Positions 17,399-27,451 of a DNA stretch of 64,000 nt are shown here, piece after piece. The DNA is taken from the NCBI RefSeq assembly GCF_002385225.1, contig NZ_DGDC01000010.1, positions 1 to 64,000 on the forward strand, in the 5' to 3' direction. This stretch comes from Psychrobacter sp. UBA3962 (GTDB taxonomy: Bacteria; Pseudomonadota; Gammaproteobacteria; Pseudomonadales; Moraxellaceae). A program made the position numbers and the translations under genes. The notes under the pieces were generated by a model. It worked only from the letters and a program-made list of their open reading frames with translations, searched no databases and was not told where the DNA came from. Numbering within the stretch: the first letter of the stretch is position 1; each line of letters opens with the position of its first letter.

Positions 17399-18895
17399 AT
17401 GCATGCCAAGGAGCTGCTTGAAATTGAGCGCCGTGATATTAGAGCGCTGCATTATACCTGGATTGCTTTTTTTCTAACCTTCTACGTTTGGTTTAACATG
17501 GCGCCACTGGCAACCTCTATGCTTGAGGCTGAAAGTTATTTGACGCCAGACCATATTAAGCTGTTTTTAATTGCCAACGTGGCATTGACCATCCCTGGCC
17601 GAGTTGTGGTTGGTATGGCGTTAGATAGATTTGGGCCACGTCGCGTATTTTCAGTGTTGATGGTAGTGATGGCAATACCCACCTGGTTCTTTGCCTTTGG
17701 GACCAGTGCGATGCAATTGTTTGTATCGCGGCTATTCATGTCAATAGTAGGGGCAGGTTTCGTAGTCGGTATTCACATGACTGCACTTTGGTTCAAACCT
17801 AAAGATATTGGTTTCGCTGAAGGTTTTTATGCTGGTTGGGGTAACTTTGGATCGGCTGCTGCTGCTATTACTATTCCTACAGTAGCATTACAATTCTTTG
17901 GGGGTCCTGATGGATGGCGCTGGGCGATAGCCTTATCGGGCTTGTTAATGGCACTATACGGGGTGGCGTACTGGTTCTTGATTACTGATGGGCCAACAGC
18001 GGACACTCACAAGAGATCTAGAAAAGCAGGTGCCTTAGAGGTATCAAGCTGGCGAGATCTGTGGTTATATTGTCTATTTACCATTCCGCTATATGGTGTG
18101 CTTGGAGTCCTGGTTTATCGCACCCAAGACATGGGGTTTTTAACCCAGACAGGGGCAACCATCTGTTATGCAGTGATAGCCATAGTGGTGGTTTATCAAA
18201 TTTATAAAGCTTTGAGTGTCAACATTCCTATGCTCAAAGCAGGTATTCCTGAGGATGACAAATATCCATTTAAGTCGGTAGCAGCGTTAAACGTCTCTTA
18301 TTTCGCCAACTTTGGAGCGGAGCTTGCGGTGGTATCCATGTTGCCGATGTTCTTTGCTACTACTTGGAAACTAGACCCTACTGCAGCTGGATTGATTGCT
18401 TCTACTTTCGCTTTTGTAAACTTGTGGGCGCGCCCTTTAGGGGGCTATATTTCAGATAAAATCGGTAATCGCCGTTTAGTAATGCTGGTCTATATGTTTG
18501 GTATTGGTATCGGCTTTGCCTTAATGGGCTTGCTTAACGCCAGTTGGCCCTTATTTATTGCTGTGGTGTTTACTATCGGTTGTTCTGTTTTCGTACAGGG
18601 TGCAGAAGGGGCAACCTTCGGTATTATCCCTTCGATTAAGCGTCGTTTGACGGGTCAAATCTCCGGTATGGCTGGGGCCTATGGCAACGTGGGTGCTGTG
18701 TTCTACTTATTCATTTATACTCTAGTAGAGCCTAATATGTTCTTCTACATCATTGCTGGTGGTGCCTTCGTAGCTTGGTTGGTTTGTTTCTTGTGGCTAG
18801 AAGAACCTGATGATGCCTTCGGTGATGAGTACAAAATGTCTTCTGTTGATATCAAGTTGGCAGAACAAGATCGCTTGGCTGAGCTTGGTAAGTAA
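17399..18895 (+). CDS. narK: nitrate/nitrite MFS transporter, NarK1 type
   Basis: This 498-residue major facilitator protein has 12 membrane helices and brings nitrate into the cell. Its sequence fits the NarK1 type (proton-linked nitrate uptake in studied bacteria). Nitrate-signature-like glycine-rich stretches are GWGNFGSAAAAITIPT and GAEGATFGIIPSIKRR, and a typical MFS loop motif is GMALDRFGPRR. The start is set at the ATG at 17399, preceded by AGGAGA at about 17387-17392; the frame is open back to 17225, but that extension has no helix and no ribosome site. It stands beside narL/narX and converges on them through a shared terminator. Confidence 0.9.
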   Translation: MHAKELLEIERRDIRALHYTWIAFFLTFYVWFNMAPLATSMLEAESYLTPDHIKLFLIANVALTIPGRVVVGMALDRFGPRRVFSVLMVVMAIPTWFFAFGTSAMQLFVSRLFMSIVGAGFVVGIHMTALWFKPKDIGFAEGFYAGWGNFGSAAAAITIPTVALQFFGGPDGWRWAIALSGLLMALYGVAYWFLITDGPTADTHKRSRKAGALEVSSWRDLWLYCLFTIPLYGVLGVLVYRTQDMGFLTQTGATICYAVIAIVVVYQIYKALSVNIPMLKAGIPEDDKYPFKSVAALNVSYFANFGAELAVVSMLPMFFATTWKLDPTAAGLIASTFAFVNLWARPLGGYISDKIGNRRLVMLVYMFGIGIGFALMGLLNASWPLFIAVVFTIGCSVFVQGAEGATFGIIPSIKRRLTGQISGMAGAYGNVGAVFYLFIYTLVEPNMFFYIIAGGAFVAWLVCFLWLEEPDDAFGDEYKMSSVDIKLAEQDRLAELGK

Positions 18896-18928
18896 GTAAG
18901 CGTAATATAATGACGCGTGAATTAAAAA

Positions 18929-18957
18929 AGACACCTTAATTAAGGTGTCTTTTTTTG
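18929..18957. terminator. bidirectional terminator between narK1 and narL
   Basis: A perfect 22-bp palindrome (AGACACCTTAA/TTAAGGTGTCT, 18929-18950) is flanked by an A run and a T run. It can terminate narK1 on the plus strand and narX-narL on the minus strand. Confidence 0.9.
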
Positions 18958-18984
18958 GGTGAGAGAAAATGAATAACGCTGTAG

Positions 18985-19644
18985 CTATAACTCTAAGCTA
19001 TTGACTGCCCAGACGGCAACATCAACACGAGTACGTAGATTGGTTTTATTTAAAATATGCTTCACATGCACCTTAACGGTGGACTCAGAAATGCCCAGCT
19101 CATTGCCAATCATTTTATTACTATGTCCTTTGGCGATCATTTTGACCACTTGAAGCTCACGACTGGTCAAATTGCTGACGATATCATCTAAATTGGGGGT
19201 ACGTAAAGCTTGAGCCAACACGGCAGCCAGTCTTGAGCTAACCACCAGTTCTCCTCGTAATGCTTTACGAATATCTAAAGCCACTTGTTCCGGCTGCATG
19301 TCTTTTAGAAGATACCCATTCACCCCAAGCTTTAAGGCATTATGGATATCATCTCCACTGTCAGAAACGGTAAACATCAAGATTTTTGCTTGATTGCCCT
19401 GGTTACGAATTTGCTCTACGGTCTCTAGACCGCTAAGACCAGGCATATTTTGATCTAAGATAACTAAATCAACCTCGTTATCTTTAAGATAAGCCAGAGC
19501 TTCCTCGCCACTGCTAATATCAGCAACGACATTGAAGTCTGATTCCAAGCTTAATAGATCCTTCATGCCGCGGCGCAACATAGGATGGTCATCTACCAAT
19601 AAAATCTTAGCAGGAGAGGCTGAGGTATAAACTTTAGAAGACAT
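18985..19644 (-). CDS. narL: nitrate/nitrite response regulator NarL
   Basis: This 219-residue response regulator is phosphorylated by NarX in response to nitrate and then binds DNA heptamers of the form TACYYMT. The receiver domain covers residues 12-130, with acidic pocket Asp18/Asp19, the phosphoacceptor Asp64 in VILDQNMPG, and Lys in YLLKDM. The LuxR-type helix-turn-helix covers about 155-215 (LTSRELQVVKMIAKGHSNKMIG...). It lies 107 bases after narX on the same strand. Candidate binding sites appear before narK2/narX and before narG in this window. Confidence 0.95.
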   Translation of the reverse strand: MSSKVYTSASPAKILLVDDHPMLRRGMKDLLSLESDFNVVADISSGEEALAYLKDNEVDLVILDQNMPGLSGLETVEQIRNQGNQAKILMFTVSDSGDDIHNALKLGVNGYLLKDMQPEQVALDIRKALRGELVVSSRLAAVLAQALRTPNLDDIVSNLTSRELQVVKMIAKGHSNKMIGNELGISESTVKVHVKHILNKTNLRTRVDVAVWAVNSLEL

Positions 19645-19751
19645 AAAAACTCACAGGTAATAAAAGTCAAAGTGTAAAAATATTTCAAAGTAATAGATTG
19701 ATTGCTAACTGTAGGGGTTGAAAACTAAAGTCCTAAAAATATAAAGATCGA

Positions 19752-21680
19752 CTATTTGGTAAAAAACTCTGGAGTAAACTGAGCTTTGACGAGCGTGCCT
19801 TTAGGCTCATTTTGGGCAATTTCTAACTTGCCCCCTAAGCTCTTCGCCCGCTCTTGCATAATCATCAGACCATGATGATGAGTCTGATCAAAGTCGTAAG
19901 AAATACCTTGTCCATCATCGCTAATAGTTAACAGCACATCATCACTTTGGTTAACATAAGCAAAATTAATCTGTACATTTTTTGCTTTGGCATGACGACA
20001 GATATTGGATAACGCTTCTCGGGCAATCTGAATCACATTTACTTGCTCGGAAGCATTCAAATTTAAAGACATAACTTGATTATTAACGCTAATATTCAGC
20101 CCGCCTTTTTCGGCAAATTCATCTGCAGAGTTGTGTAAAGCCTCATCAAAGCTATCATCGTTTAAGCTTAGGCGGAAAGTTACCAATAGATCTCGTAGAT
20201 GCTGATAGGCAGAGGTCAGTCCTTCTTTAACATTAAAGATAGAGTCTGTAATCATTGGGAGATCAGAGCTTTCGCAATGAGTGCTCTGTAGCCTTTTTTC
20301 TAATATGGCCACTTGAATCTTCAAGTAAGACAAAGATTGAGCCAATGAATCATGTAACTCTCGAGCTATGGTTGCTCTCTCTTCAAGCAAAATAATTTGA
20401 TGTTCCTGTTGACGCTGTTGCAATAAAAACATGGCTGTGCTTATTAAATTAGTCAAAGCGATAATCGCGTCTTTATTACTAGAAATAAGCGCTTTAGTGA
20501 CGGCAATATCTTGGTCACTGCTTGCAAAGTTGTCTTCTATTATGGGGATACGATTGGGATCAAGCTGACTATTTGAAATCTCAGCTGCTGTAGTCGCTCT
20601 TGATGTAGGGTAACTTATACCAAGCGACTTTGGGCGCACCCTCAATTCACCATATTGAGATTTTTGATGACGAATATCAAAAGACTCAGTATAAACATTG
20701 GTTTTTATTAAACAGCTTTCACAGTCCAGCGTCGAACATAAATCTTTTAAAGTACTACTGTGAATAGCGATGGCATCTTTGTGATCAAATAGCTCACTTT
20801 TAAGGCACAAAGTAAACTCTAGCTCAGGAATAATTTTGCCAAAATCTGCAATTAATCGATTCAGCTCGACAATACTTACCTGAGTAGTCGTTAAGTATTT
20901 GGCAAAATCATAGAGTAAAGACAGTACTTGGTTGGCTTTAGTCAAATGGGCTGTTTTAGACTGAATCTCACTTTGTAAATACAGATGGCTTTGCTCAATA
21001 GTACTGACCATATCATTAAAAGAGTTCCCTAGGGCCTCAAACTCACTATAACCCGTTATCGAAACTCGGGTATCAAGTTTACCGGCTGTAAACTGCTCTT
21101 TAGCTTGCATCAGTTGCTTAATAGGCTTTAGCACCTTCCTGCGAAGCTCTTTTACCGCCCAAAACATAACGGCCATCATGAACGTTAGTAACAAAAGCTG
21201 TAGTAGCTGTTGTTGGTTTTGCCGTTGCTCGTTCCGATACTGTAGCTGAGATACTACAGCATCGACTTGCTGAATATAAGGTAGGGAGGCGGTATAAAAC
21301 CCTTGTGCATCCTTATTTAACAATAAAGGCTGTAACTGTTGCTGCCATTGACTCTCGATTCGATTTAACTGATCGTCTATGCGTTGATTTTTATTGACCC
21401 ACTGCTGTTGATAAATTTGTAATTGCTCATGGCGATAATTCATATCCTCAATCAGCTCATCTATCTGTTCTGAGTTATGAAAATCTGAAGCCAATAAAAA
21501 GCTAAAACGATAGGTGGCCATTCTAATTGAGCCAGCAGTGTTGATAGCTTTAGCATCATTTTGCGCGGCCCATGCCAAAAAACCACTGGTTATTGCGGAT
21601 CCTAGAAATAAAAGGATAACTAGCACAATCGCCAAAGGGGTGCGCACCATAAATGTGTTGGGAATGAGTTTGGATGGCAT
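19752..21680 (-). CDS. narX: nitrate/nitrite sensor histidine kinase NarX
   Basis: This 642-residue membrane kinase senses periplasmic nitrate and nitrite. Two membrane helices (about residues 14-37 and 156-174) flank the sensor region. The nitrate-binding P-box-like segment NTAGSIRMATYRF lies just after the first helix. HAMP follows at about 175-230, then a central module with a Cys cluster (CSTLDCESC). The HisKA_3 dimerisation domain has its phospho-His in RELHDSLAQSL, and the HATPase domain ends with DDGQGIS and GLMIMQERAKSLGG. E. coli NarX is 598 residues, so this is slightly long. Divergent narK2 lies 244 bases away across a region with a NarL-type site. Confidence 0.93.
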   Translation of the reverse strand: MPSKLIPNTFMVRTPLAIVLVILLFLGSAITSGFLAWAAQNDAKAINTAGSIRMATYRFSFLLASDFHNSEQIDELIEDMNYRHEQLQIYQQQWVNKNQRIDDQLNRIESQWQQQLQPLLLNKDAQGFYTASLPYIQQVDAVVSQLQYRNEQRQNQQQLLQLLLLTFMMAVMFWAVKELRRKVLKPIKQLMQAKEQFTAGKLDTRVSITGYSEFEALGNSFNDMVSTIEQSHLYLQSEIQSKTAHLTKANQVLSLLYDFAKYLTTTQVSIVELNRLIADFGKIIPELEFTLCLKSELFDHKDAIAIHSSTLKDLCSTLDCESCLIKTNVYTESFDIRHQKSQYGELRVRPKSLGISYPTSRATTAAEISNSQLDPNRIPIIEDNFASSDQDIAVTKALISSNKDAIIALTNLISTAMFLLQQRQQEHQIILLEERATIARELHDSLAQSLSYLKIQVAILEKRLQSTHCESSDLPMITDSIFNVKEGLTSAYQHLRDLLVTFRLSLNDDSFDEALHNSADEFAEKGGLNISVNNQVMSLNLNASEQVNVIQIAREALSNICRHAKAKNVQINFAYVNQSDDVLLTISDDGQGISYDFDQTHHHGLMIMQERAKSLGGKLEIAQNEPKGTLVKAQFTPEFFTK

Positions 21681-21762
21681 AGTTTAGGCTTTGGTAGTTA
21701 AGAAGAGGGTGATAAAGACAAGTAGGCAGTATAAGTTAGCATTGACCATTGAAGCTTTGACA

Positions 21763-21778
21763 TACTCCTAAAGTAGTA
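21763..21778. promoter_or_regulatory. putative NarL 7-2-7 binding site, narX/narK2 intergenic
   Basis: TACTCCT-AA-AGTAGTA fits the NarL inverted-heptamer pattern TACYYMT-N2-AKRRGTA, with one mismatch in the right heptamer. It lies 83 bases before narX and about 146 bases before narK2. Almost the same 16 bases occur upstream of narG. Confidence 0.65.
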
Positions 21779-21924
21779 GTTAATTGGATTTATTGCAAAT
21801 TACCTACTTAAGCCATGGGATTAAACCCTTATAACCATACTAAATAATAGGTAAGTGCAGTACCTTTACTTATCGGACAACTATACGTGAGTGTTACCAT
21901 TTAACATCACTTAGCGAGGTAAGT

Positions 21925-23307
21925 ATGAGTAATCGAAAAGAAGAATTAAAAGGGGGCAGAGTCATTACCGACTGGCGCCCAGAGATGGAAGATTTTTGGG
22001 AAAATGGTGGTAAACAAGTTGCCAGCCGAAATCTATGGATCTCTATTCCAGCGCTACTGCTTGCTTTTGCGGTATGGATGGTCTGGAGTGCGGTTATTGT
22101 CAACCTTCCAGAGATTGGCTTTGACTTTGATGATGGTCAACTTTTCTGGTTGGCAGCACTTCCAGGATTGTCTGGGGCAACTTTACGTATCTTTTACTCC
22201 TTTATGGTGCCTATATTTGGGGGCAGACGCTGGACCGCTATCTCTACAGCATCGTTATTAATACCGGCTATCTGGATGGGCTTTGCGGTACAAAATCCAG
22301 ACACACCCTTTAGTGTGTTTGTAATCATTGCTCTACTTTGTGGTTTTGGTGGGGGTAACTTTGCATCCTCTATGTCAAATATTTCGTTCTTTTATCCCGC
22401 AAAAAAACAAGGAACAGCACTGGGTCTAAATGCAGGGTTAGGTAATCTAGGGGTATCAGTAGTACAGTTTGTGGTGCCTTTAGTGATTGGCTTTGGAGTT
22501 TTTGGTGCTTTGGGCGGTGCTCCGCAGCTAACGGCTAGTGGCAAGGAATTATACCTTCAAAATGCTGGCTTTATATGGGTACCCTTTATTATCTTGGTCT
22601 CATTAGCCGCTTGGTTCTTGATGAATGATATTGCCTCGGCTAAAGCTTCCTTTAAAGATCAATCGGTAATCTTTAAACGCAAACATAACTGGATTATGTG
22701 TGTGCTTTATATGGCTACCTTTGGTTCATTTATTGGCTTTTCTGCGGCATTCCCCATGTTAATTAAGCAAGCCTTCCCCGAGGTTAACGCCTTACAATTT
22801 GCGTTTTTAGGTCCTTTAGTAGGCGCCTTATTCCGTCCGGCGGGTGGTTGGATTGCTGATAAGCTAGGCGGTGCTCGCGTAACTTTATGGAACTATATCA
22901 TTATGGTACTGGCGGTAGGGGCCGTGATGTACTTCTTACCCAGTGAGACCCGTGAAGGAAGCTTTATTGGTTATTTGATTTCCTTTATGGTGTTGTTTGT
23001 TACCACAGGTATTGGTAATGGCTCAACTTTCCGTATGATTCCAGTTATCTTTAAAAACGTCTTAGAGCGTGAACATCCTGATAGAGTAGGGACCGAACCT
23101 TTATTCGTAGAGATCCGCAAAGAATCAGCCGCGGTAGTTGGCTTCACTTCTGCTATTGCTGCTTACGGTGCTTTCTTTATTCCTAAAATGTTTGGCTCAG
23201 GGCTGGGCGTCTATGGAACTTTCATAGCTTTGATTGCTTATTACTTAGTTTGTATTGTACTGACTTGGTGGTATTACAGTCGCAGTAACGCTGAGGCTCC
23301 TTGCTAA
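21925..23307 (+). CDS. narK: nitrate/nitrite antiporter, NarK2 type
   Basis: This 460-residue major facilitator protein has 12 membrane helices. Both nitrate-signature motifs of the NarK2/NarU-type group are present: GFGGGNFASSMSNISFFYPA with the following GLNAGLGNLGVS, and later TTGIGNGSTFRMIP. Such transporters exchange cytoplasmic nitrite for external nitrate, matching cytoplasmic nitrate reduction by NarG. A GAGG ribosome site precedes the ATG. The gene is transcribed toward narG but has its own terminator, so narG has a separate promoter region. Presence of both NarK types gives uptake before and after nitrite accumulates, by analogy with Paracoccus. Confidence 0.92.
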   Translation: MSNRKEELKGGRVITDWRPEMEDFWENGGKQVASRNLWISIPALLLAFAVWMVWSAVIVNLPEIGFDFDDGQLFWLAALPGLSGATLRIFYSFMVPIFGGRRWTAISTASLLIPAIWMGFAVQNPDTPFSVFVIIALLCGFGGGNFASSMSNISFFYPAKKQGTALGLNAGLGNLGVSVVQFVVPLVIGFGVFGALGGAPQLTASGKELYLQNAGFIWVPFIILVSLAAWFLMNDIASAKASFKDQSVIFKRKHNWIMCVLYMATFGSFIGFSAAFPMLIKQAFPEVNALQFAFLGPLVGALFRPAGGWIADKLGGARVTLWNYIIMVLAVGAVMYFLPSETREGSFIGYLISFMVLFVTTGIGNGSTFRMIPVIFKNVLEREHPDRVGTEPLFVEIRKESAAVVGFTSAIAAYGAFFIPKMFGSGLGVYGTFIALIAYYLVCIVLTWWYYSRSNAEAPC

Positions 23308-23355
23308 ACAGACTAACCAATAGCTCCGCTATAAAGATTTAATACTGTTATTTTT

Positions 23356-23384
23356 AAAACACCGCTACCAAGCGGTGTTTTTTT
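23356..23384 (+). terminator. narK2 terminator
   Basis: An AAAACACCGCT/AGCGGTGTTTT stem (23356-23366 and 23371-23381) with loop ACCA ends in a T run, 49 bases after the narK2 stop. It separates narK2 from the narGHJI operon. Confidence 0.88.
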
Positions 23385-23470
23385 ATGAAAAAAGCCAGCT
23401 AGGTTACAAAAAAGTAATTCTCTGAAATTTTTCAAAATAAGATATTGGCTCTCCTTCGTTGCTGGGTGGC

Positions 23471-23486
23471 TACTCCCAAAGTAGTA
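23471..23486. promoter_or_regulatory. putative NarL 7-2-7 binding site upstream of narG
   Basis: TACTCCC-AA-AGTAGTA differs by one base from the site at 21763-21778. It fits the NarL inverted-heptamer arrangement with one mismatch in each half. It is 159 bases before the narG start, inside a 337-base gene-free stretch that should hold the narG promoter. No convincing FNR site was found in that stretch. Confidence 0.6.
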
Positions 23487-23644
23487 GCTGACTGCCTATC
23501 TAAGCTGATACACGAGTTGGTTTTTGCCCTCTAAAATACAAACTATCTAATTATACCTATTGCTCACGCACTAACAGTACCTGCATAGATGCTGCTGTTT
23601 TGAGCTTTTTTGTACATCGAAGTCATAACCTAGAGGATAGCAAT

Positions 23645-26600
23645 ATGAGCCATTTACTCGACCAGTTCCGTTTTTTTAAACGCAAAAAAGCTGAGTTCGC
23701 CGACGGTCATGGTGAAGTGCGGGATGAGTCCCGTGGATGGGAAGACGGTTATCGTAACCGTTGGCAATATGACAAAGTGGTTCGCTCTACTCATGGCGTG
23801 AACTGTACTGGGTCATGTTCTTGGAAGATTTATGTGAAAAACGGCTTGGTTACTTGGGAGACCCAACAAACCGACTATCCACGTACCCGTCCAGATCTAC
23901 CTAACCATGAGCCTCGTGGCTGTCCTCGTGGGGCAAGCTACAGCTGGTACATGTATTCTGCGAACCGTGTGAAATACCCTAAAGTTCGTAAGCCTTTATT
24001 AAAGCTATGGCGTGCGGCTAAAGCGCAGCATCCTGATCCAGTAGATGCTTGGGCAAGTATTGTTGAAGATCCCACCGAAACGGTTGAATACAAATCAAAG
24101 CGTGGTTTGGGCGGCTTTATTCGTTCTACCTGGGCTGAGGTCAATGAAATCATTGCAGCCAGTAACGTTTATACCGCTAAAACTTATGGTCCGGACCGTA
24201 TTATTGGTTTCTCACCAATCCCTGCCATGTCAATGGTCAGCTATGCAGCAGGTAGCCGCTATTTATCGCTAATCGGTGGGGCCTGCTTGTCATTCTATGA
24301 CTGGTATTGTGATTTACCTCCTGCTTCTCCTATGACTTGGGGTGAACAGACTGACGTGCCTGAATCCGCTGACTGGTATAACTCAGATTACATCATCGCC
24401 TGGGGTTCAAACGTTCCGCAAACTCGTACGCCTGATGCTCACTTCTTTACTGAAGTACGCTACAAAGGCACTAAAACAGTTTCTATTACCCCAGACTATG
24501 CTGAAATCTCAAAGCTAACTGACCTTTGGTTAAATCCAAAGCAAGGTACTGATGCCGCTGTGGCTCAAGCTTTCTGTCATGTCATTATCAAAGAGTTTTA
24601 TCTAAAGCAGCCTAGCGATTATTTTATTGATTACGCTAAGCGTTATACCGACATGCCAATTTTAGTGATGTTGGAAGAAGATGAGAATGGTAGCCGCCGC
24701 CCGGGTCGTTATCTGCGTGCCTCAGACTTAGTGGATGATTTGGGTCAAGAAAACAACCCAGAGTGGAAAACCATTGGTCTTAATAACGACGGTGAGCTGG
24801 TATCACCGCTAGGCTCAATCGGTTATCGCTGGGGTGAGAAAGGTAAGTGGAACTTAGAGCAGAAGAATGGCTCAACTGGTAAAGATATTGACTTAACTTT
24901 AAGCCTAAAATCTGAGGCTGCTGAGCAAGAAGTCTGTGATGTGACTTTTGATTACTTCGGTCATACCGAACATCCTTATTTCACAGCTGTACCAGGGGAG
25001 GCGCTACAAGTTAAACGCATTCCTTGTAAAACCATTACTTTAGCAGATGGTAGTACGGCCAAAGTAGCTACTGTCTTTGATCTAACCGTAGCCAACTTAG
25101 GGGTTGACAATGGTCTAGGCGGTGAGCACGTTACTGATGATTATAACGATGCGACTGTACCAGGCACGCCAGCTTGGCAAGAAGTGATCACTGGTTTATC
25201 CCGTGAAAAAGTCATTCAAGTGGGCCGTGAATTTGCTGAAAACGCGCATAAAACTCACGGTAAATCGATGATTATCATCGGTGCGGGTATGAACCACTGG
25301 TATCACCTAGACATGAACTACCGCGGCGTGATTAACATGCTAATGCTGTGTGGTTGTATCGGTAAATCAGGGGGCGGCTGGGCACACTATGTGGGTCAGG
25401 AAAAGCTACGCCCACAGACCGGCTGGTTACCCTTAGCGTTTGCTCTTGACTGGCACCGTCCACCGCGTCATATGAATGGTACCAGCTTCTTCTATAACCA
25501 TAGCTCACAGTGGCGTCATGAGACGGTATCTGCGCACGAAATATTATCACCTCGTGTTAATAAGAACTTCTTCCCAGAACACATGCTTGATTACAACATT
25601 CAAGCTGAGCGTGCCGGCTGGTTGCCCTCAGCACCACAGCTGAACCGCAACCCATTATCGATTGCAGCAGCAGCCAAAGCTCAAGGTAAAGAGATTGAAG
25701 AGTATGTGGTGGATTCACTACATGAAGGCAGCTTACGTTTTGCTTGTGAGTCCCCTGATAACCCACAAAACTTCCCTCGTAACATGTTTATCTGGCGCTC
25801 AAACTTACTGGGCTCATCAGGTAAAGGTCATGAGTACATGCTTGAGTACTTCTTAGGCACCAAAAACGGCTTAATGAGTGAAGAGAACTTGCCAGATGGT
25901 CTGCGTCCGAAAGAAGTGGACTATGTAGAAGAGGGTCCTAAAGGCAAACTTGATCTGGTAGTGACTCTAGACTTCCGCATGTCATCAACCTGTTTGTATT
26001 CTGACATCGTACTGCCAACTGCGACTTGGTATGAAAAAGATGATATGAACACTTCGGATATGCACCCGTTCATTCACCCCTTAACAGCTGCAACAGATCC
26101 AGCTTGGGAATCAAAAACGGACTGGGAAATCTATAAAGGCATCGCTAAGAGCTTCTCTGAAGTTTCTGTGGGTCATCTAGGTGTTGAGACTGACGTAGTC
26201 ACATTGCCTATGCAACATGACAGCCCAGGCGAGTTGGCACAGCCATTTGGTGGAACTGACTGGAAAACAGCTGGCGAGCGCCCAGTACCGGGTAAAAACT
26301 GTCCAATGATTAAAGTTGTTGAGCGTGATTACCCCAATACTTATGCCAAGTTTACCTCACTAGGTCCAGCGCTTGAGAAACTGGGTAATGGCTCTAAAGG
26401 CTTGAACTGGGATATGACCAAAGCGGTCAAAGACTTAGGGGACCTAAACCACCGTGTGACTACGCCTGGTGTCTCTGAAGGCCGCCCACAGATTTTCACA
26501 GCGATTGATGCCTCAGAGACTATCTTAATGTTAGCCCCTGAAACCAATGGTGAAGTAGCGGTTAAAGGTTGGAAGGCATTAGAAGAGTTCACCGGCCGTG

Positions 26601-27415
26601 AACATGCTCATTTAGCAGCTTCTAGTGAGCACGAAAAAATTCGCTTTAGAGATATTGTGGCCCAACCACGTAAGATTATCTCAAGCCCAACCTGGTCAGG
26701 TCTTGAGTCTGAATCGGTGAGCTATAACGCTGGCTATACCAACGTGCATGAGCTGATTCCTTGGCGCACCATTACCGGTCGTCAGCAGTTTTATCAAGAC
26801 CATCCTTGGATGCAAGCTTTTGGTGAGCAGATGCAACAGTATCGCCCACCTATTGATACCAAAACTACGGACATCATGAAAGATGCTAAGCCAAACGGTA
26901 ATAAAGAGATTGTACTGAACTTTTTAACCCCGCACCAAAAATGGGGTATTCACAGTACTTACTCTGAAAACTTACTGATGTTAACCCTTAACCGTGGTGG
27001 TCCAGTGGTTTGGATCTCTGAAAATGATGCTAAGTCGGCGGGTATTGAAGATAACGACTGGATTGAAGTGTTCAACGTCAACGGTGCCATCACTGCCCGT
27101 GCAGTTGTGAGTCAACGCGTCAAAGACGGCATGACCATGATGTATCACGCTCAAGAAAAGCTGGTCAATATCCCAGGCTCTGAGCAAACCGGAACCCGTG
27201 GTGGTATCCATAACTCAGTGACCCGTACCATCTTAAAGCCAACCCATATGATTGGTAGCTATGCGCAGCAGTCTTATGGCTTTAACTACTATGGCACAGT
27301 GGGCTGTAACCGTGATGAATTCGTTGTGGTTCGTAAGATGTCTAAGATCGATTGGTTAGAGGATAAGCCAGATGATTCATTGCCACAGCCATTACCCACT
27401 ACTTTGGAAGGTTAA
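23645..27415 (+). CDS. narG: respiratory nitrate reductase alpha subunit
   Basis: This 1256-residue catalytic subunit reduces nitrate to nitrite at a molybdenum bis-MGD site on the cytoplasmic side of the membrane. The FS0 iron-sulfur ligands are seen at His50, Cys54, Cys58 and Cys93, the same numbering as E. coli NarG. The Mo-ligand Asp is at about 223 in YCDLPPASP. The start is the ATG at 23645, behind GAGGAT; the frame is open back to 23600 without a ribosome site. Length (E. coli 1247) and motifs are intact. It is the first gene of narGHJI. Assembly needs Mo cofactor genes, which are not in this window. Confidence 0.97.
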   Translation: MSHLLDQFRFFKRKKAEFADGHGEVRDESRGWEDGYRNRWQYDKVVRSTHGVNCTGSCSWKIYVKNGLVTWETQQTDYPRTRPDLPNHEPRGCPRGASYSWYMYSANRVKYPKVRKPLLKLWRAAKAQHPDPVDAWASIVEDPTETVEYKSKRGLGGFIRSTWAEVNEIIAASNVYTAKTYGPDRIIGFSPIPAMSMVSYAAGSRYLSLIGGACLSFYDWYCDLPPASPMTWGEQTDVPESADWYNSDYIIAWGSNVPQTRTPDAHFFTEVRYKGTKTVSITPDYAEISKLTDLWLNPKQGTDAAVAQAFCHVIIKEFYLKQPSDYFIDYAKRYTDMPILVMLEEDENGSRRPGRYLRASDLVDDLGQENNPEWKTIGLNNDGELVSPLGSIGYRWGEKGKWNLEQKNGSTGKDIDLTLSLKSEAAEQEVCDVTFDYFGHTEHPYFTAVPGEALQVKRIPCKTITLADGSTAKVATVFDLTVANLGVDNGLGGEHVTDDYNDATVPGTPAWQEVITGLSREKVIQVGREFAENAHKTHGKSMIIIGAGMNHWYHLDMNYRGVINMLMLCGCIGKSGGGWAHYVGQEKLRPQTGWLPLAFALDWHRPPRHMNGTSFFYNHSSQWRHETVSAHEILSPRVNKNFFPEHMLDYNIQAERAGWLPSAPQLNRNPLSIAAAAKAQGKEIEEYVVDSLHEGSLRFACESPDNPQNFPRNMFIWRSNLLGSSGKGHEYMLEYFLGTKNGLMSEENLPDGLRPKEVDYVEEGPKGKLDLVVTLDFRMSSTCLYSDIVLPTATWYEKDDMNTSDMHPFIHPLTAATDPAWESKTDWEIYKGIAKSFSEVSVGHLGVETDVVTLPMQHDSPGELAQPFGGTDWKTAGERPVPGKNCPMIKVVERDYPNTYAKFTSLGPALEKLGNGSKGLNWDMTKAVKDLGDLNHRVTTPGVSEGRPQIFTAIDASETILMLAPETNGEVAVKGWKALEEFTGREHAHLAASSEHEKIRFRDIVAQPRKIISSPTWSGLESESVSYNAGYTNVHELIPWRTITGRQQFYQDHPWMQAFGEQMQQYRPPIDTKTTDIMKDAKPNGNKEIVLNFLTPHQKWGIHSTYSENLLMLTLNRGGPVVWISENDAKSAGIEDNDWIEVFNVNGAITARAVVSQRVKDGMTMMYHAQEKLVNIPGSEQTGTRGGIHNSVTRTILKPTHMIGSYAQQSYGFNYYGTVGCNRDEFVVVRKMSKIDWLEDKPDDSLPQPLPTTLEG

Positions 27416-27451
27416 GACAACCTTAAACACTTTAATTTGGAGCACACAACC

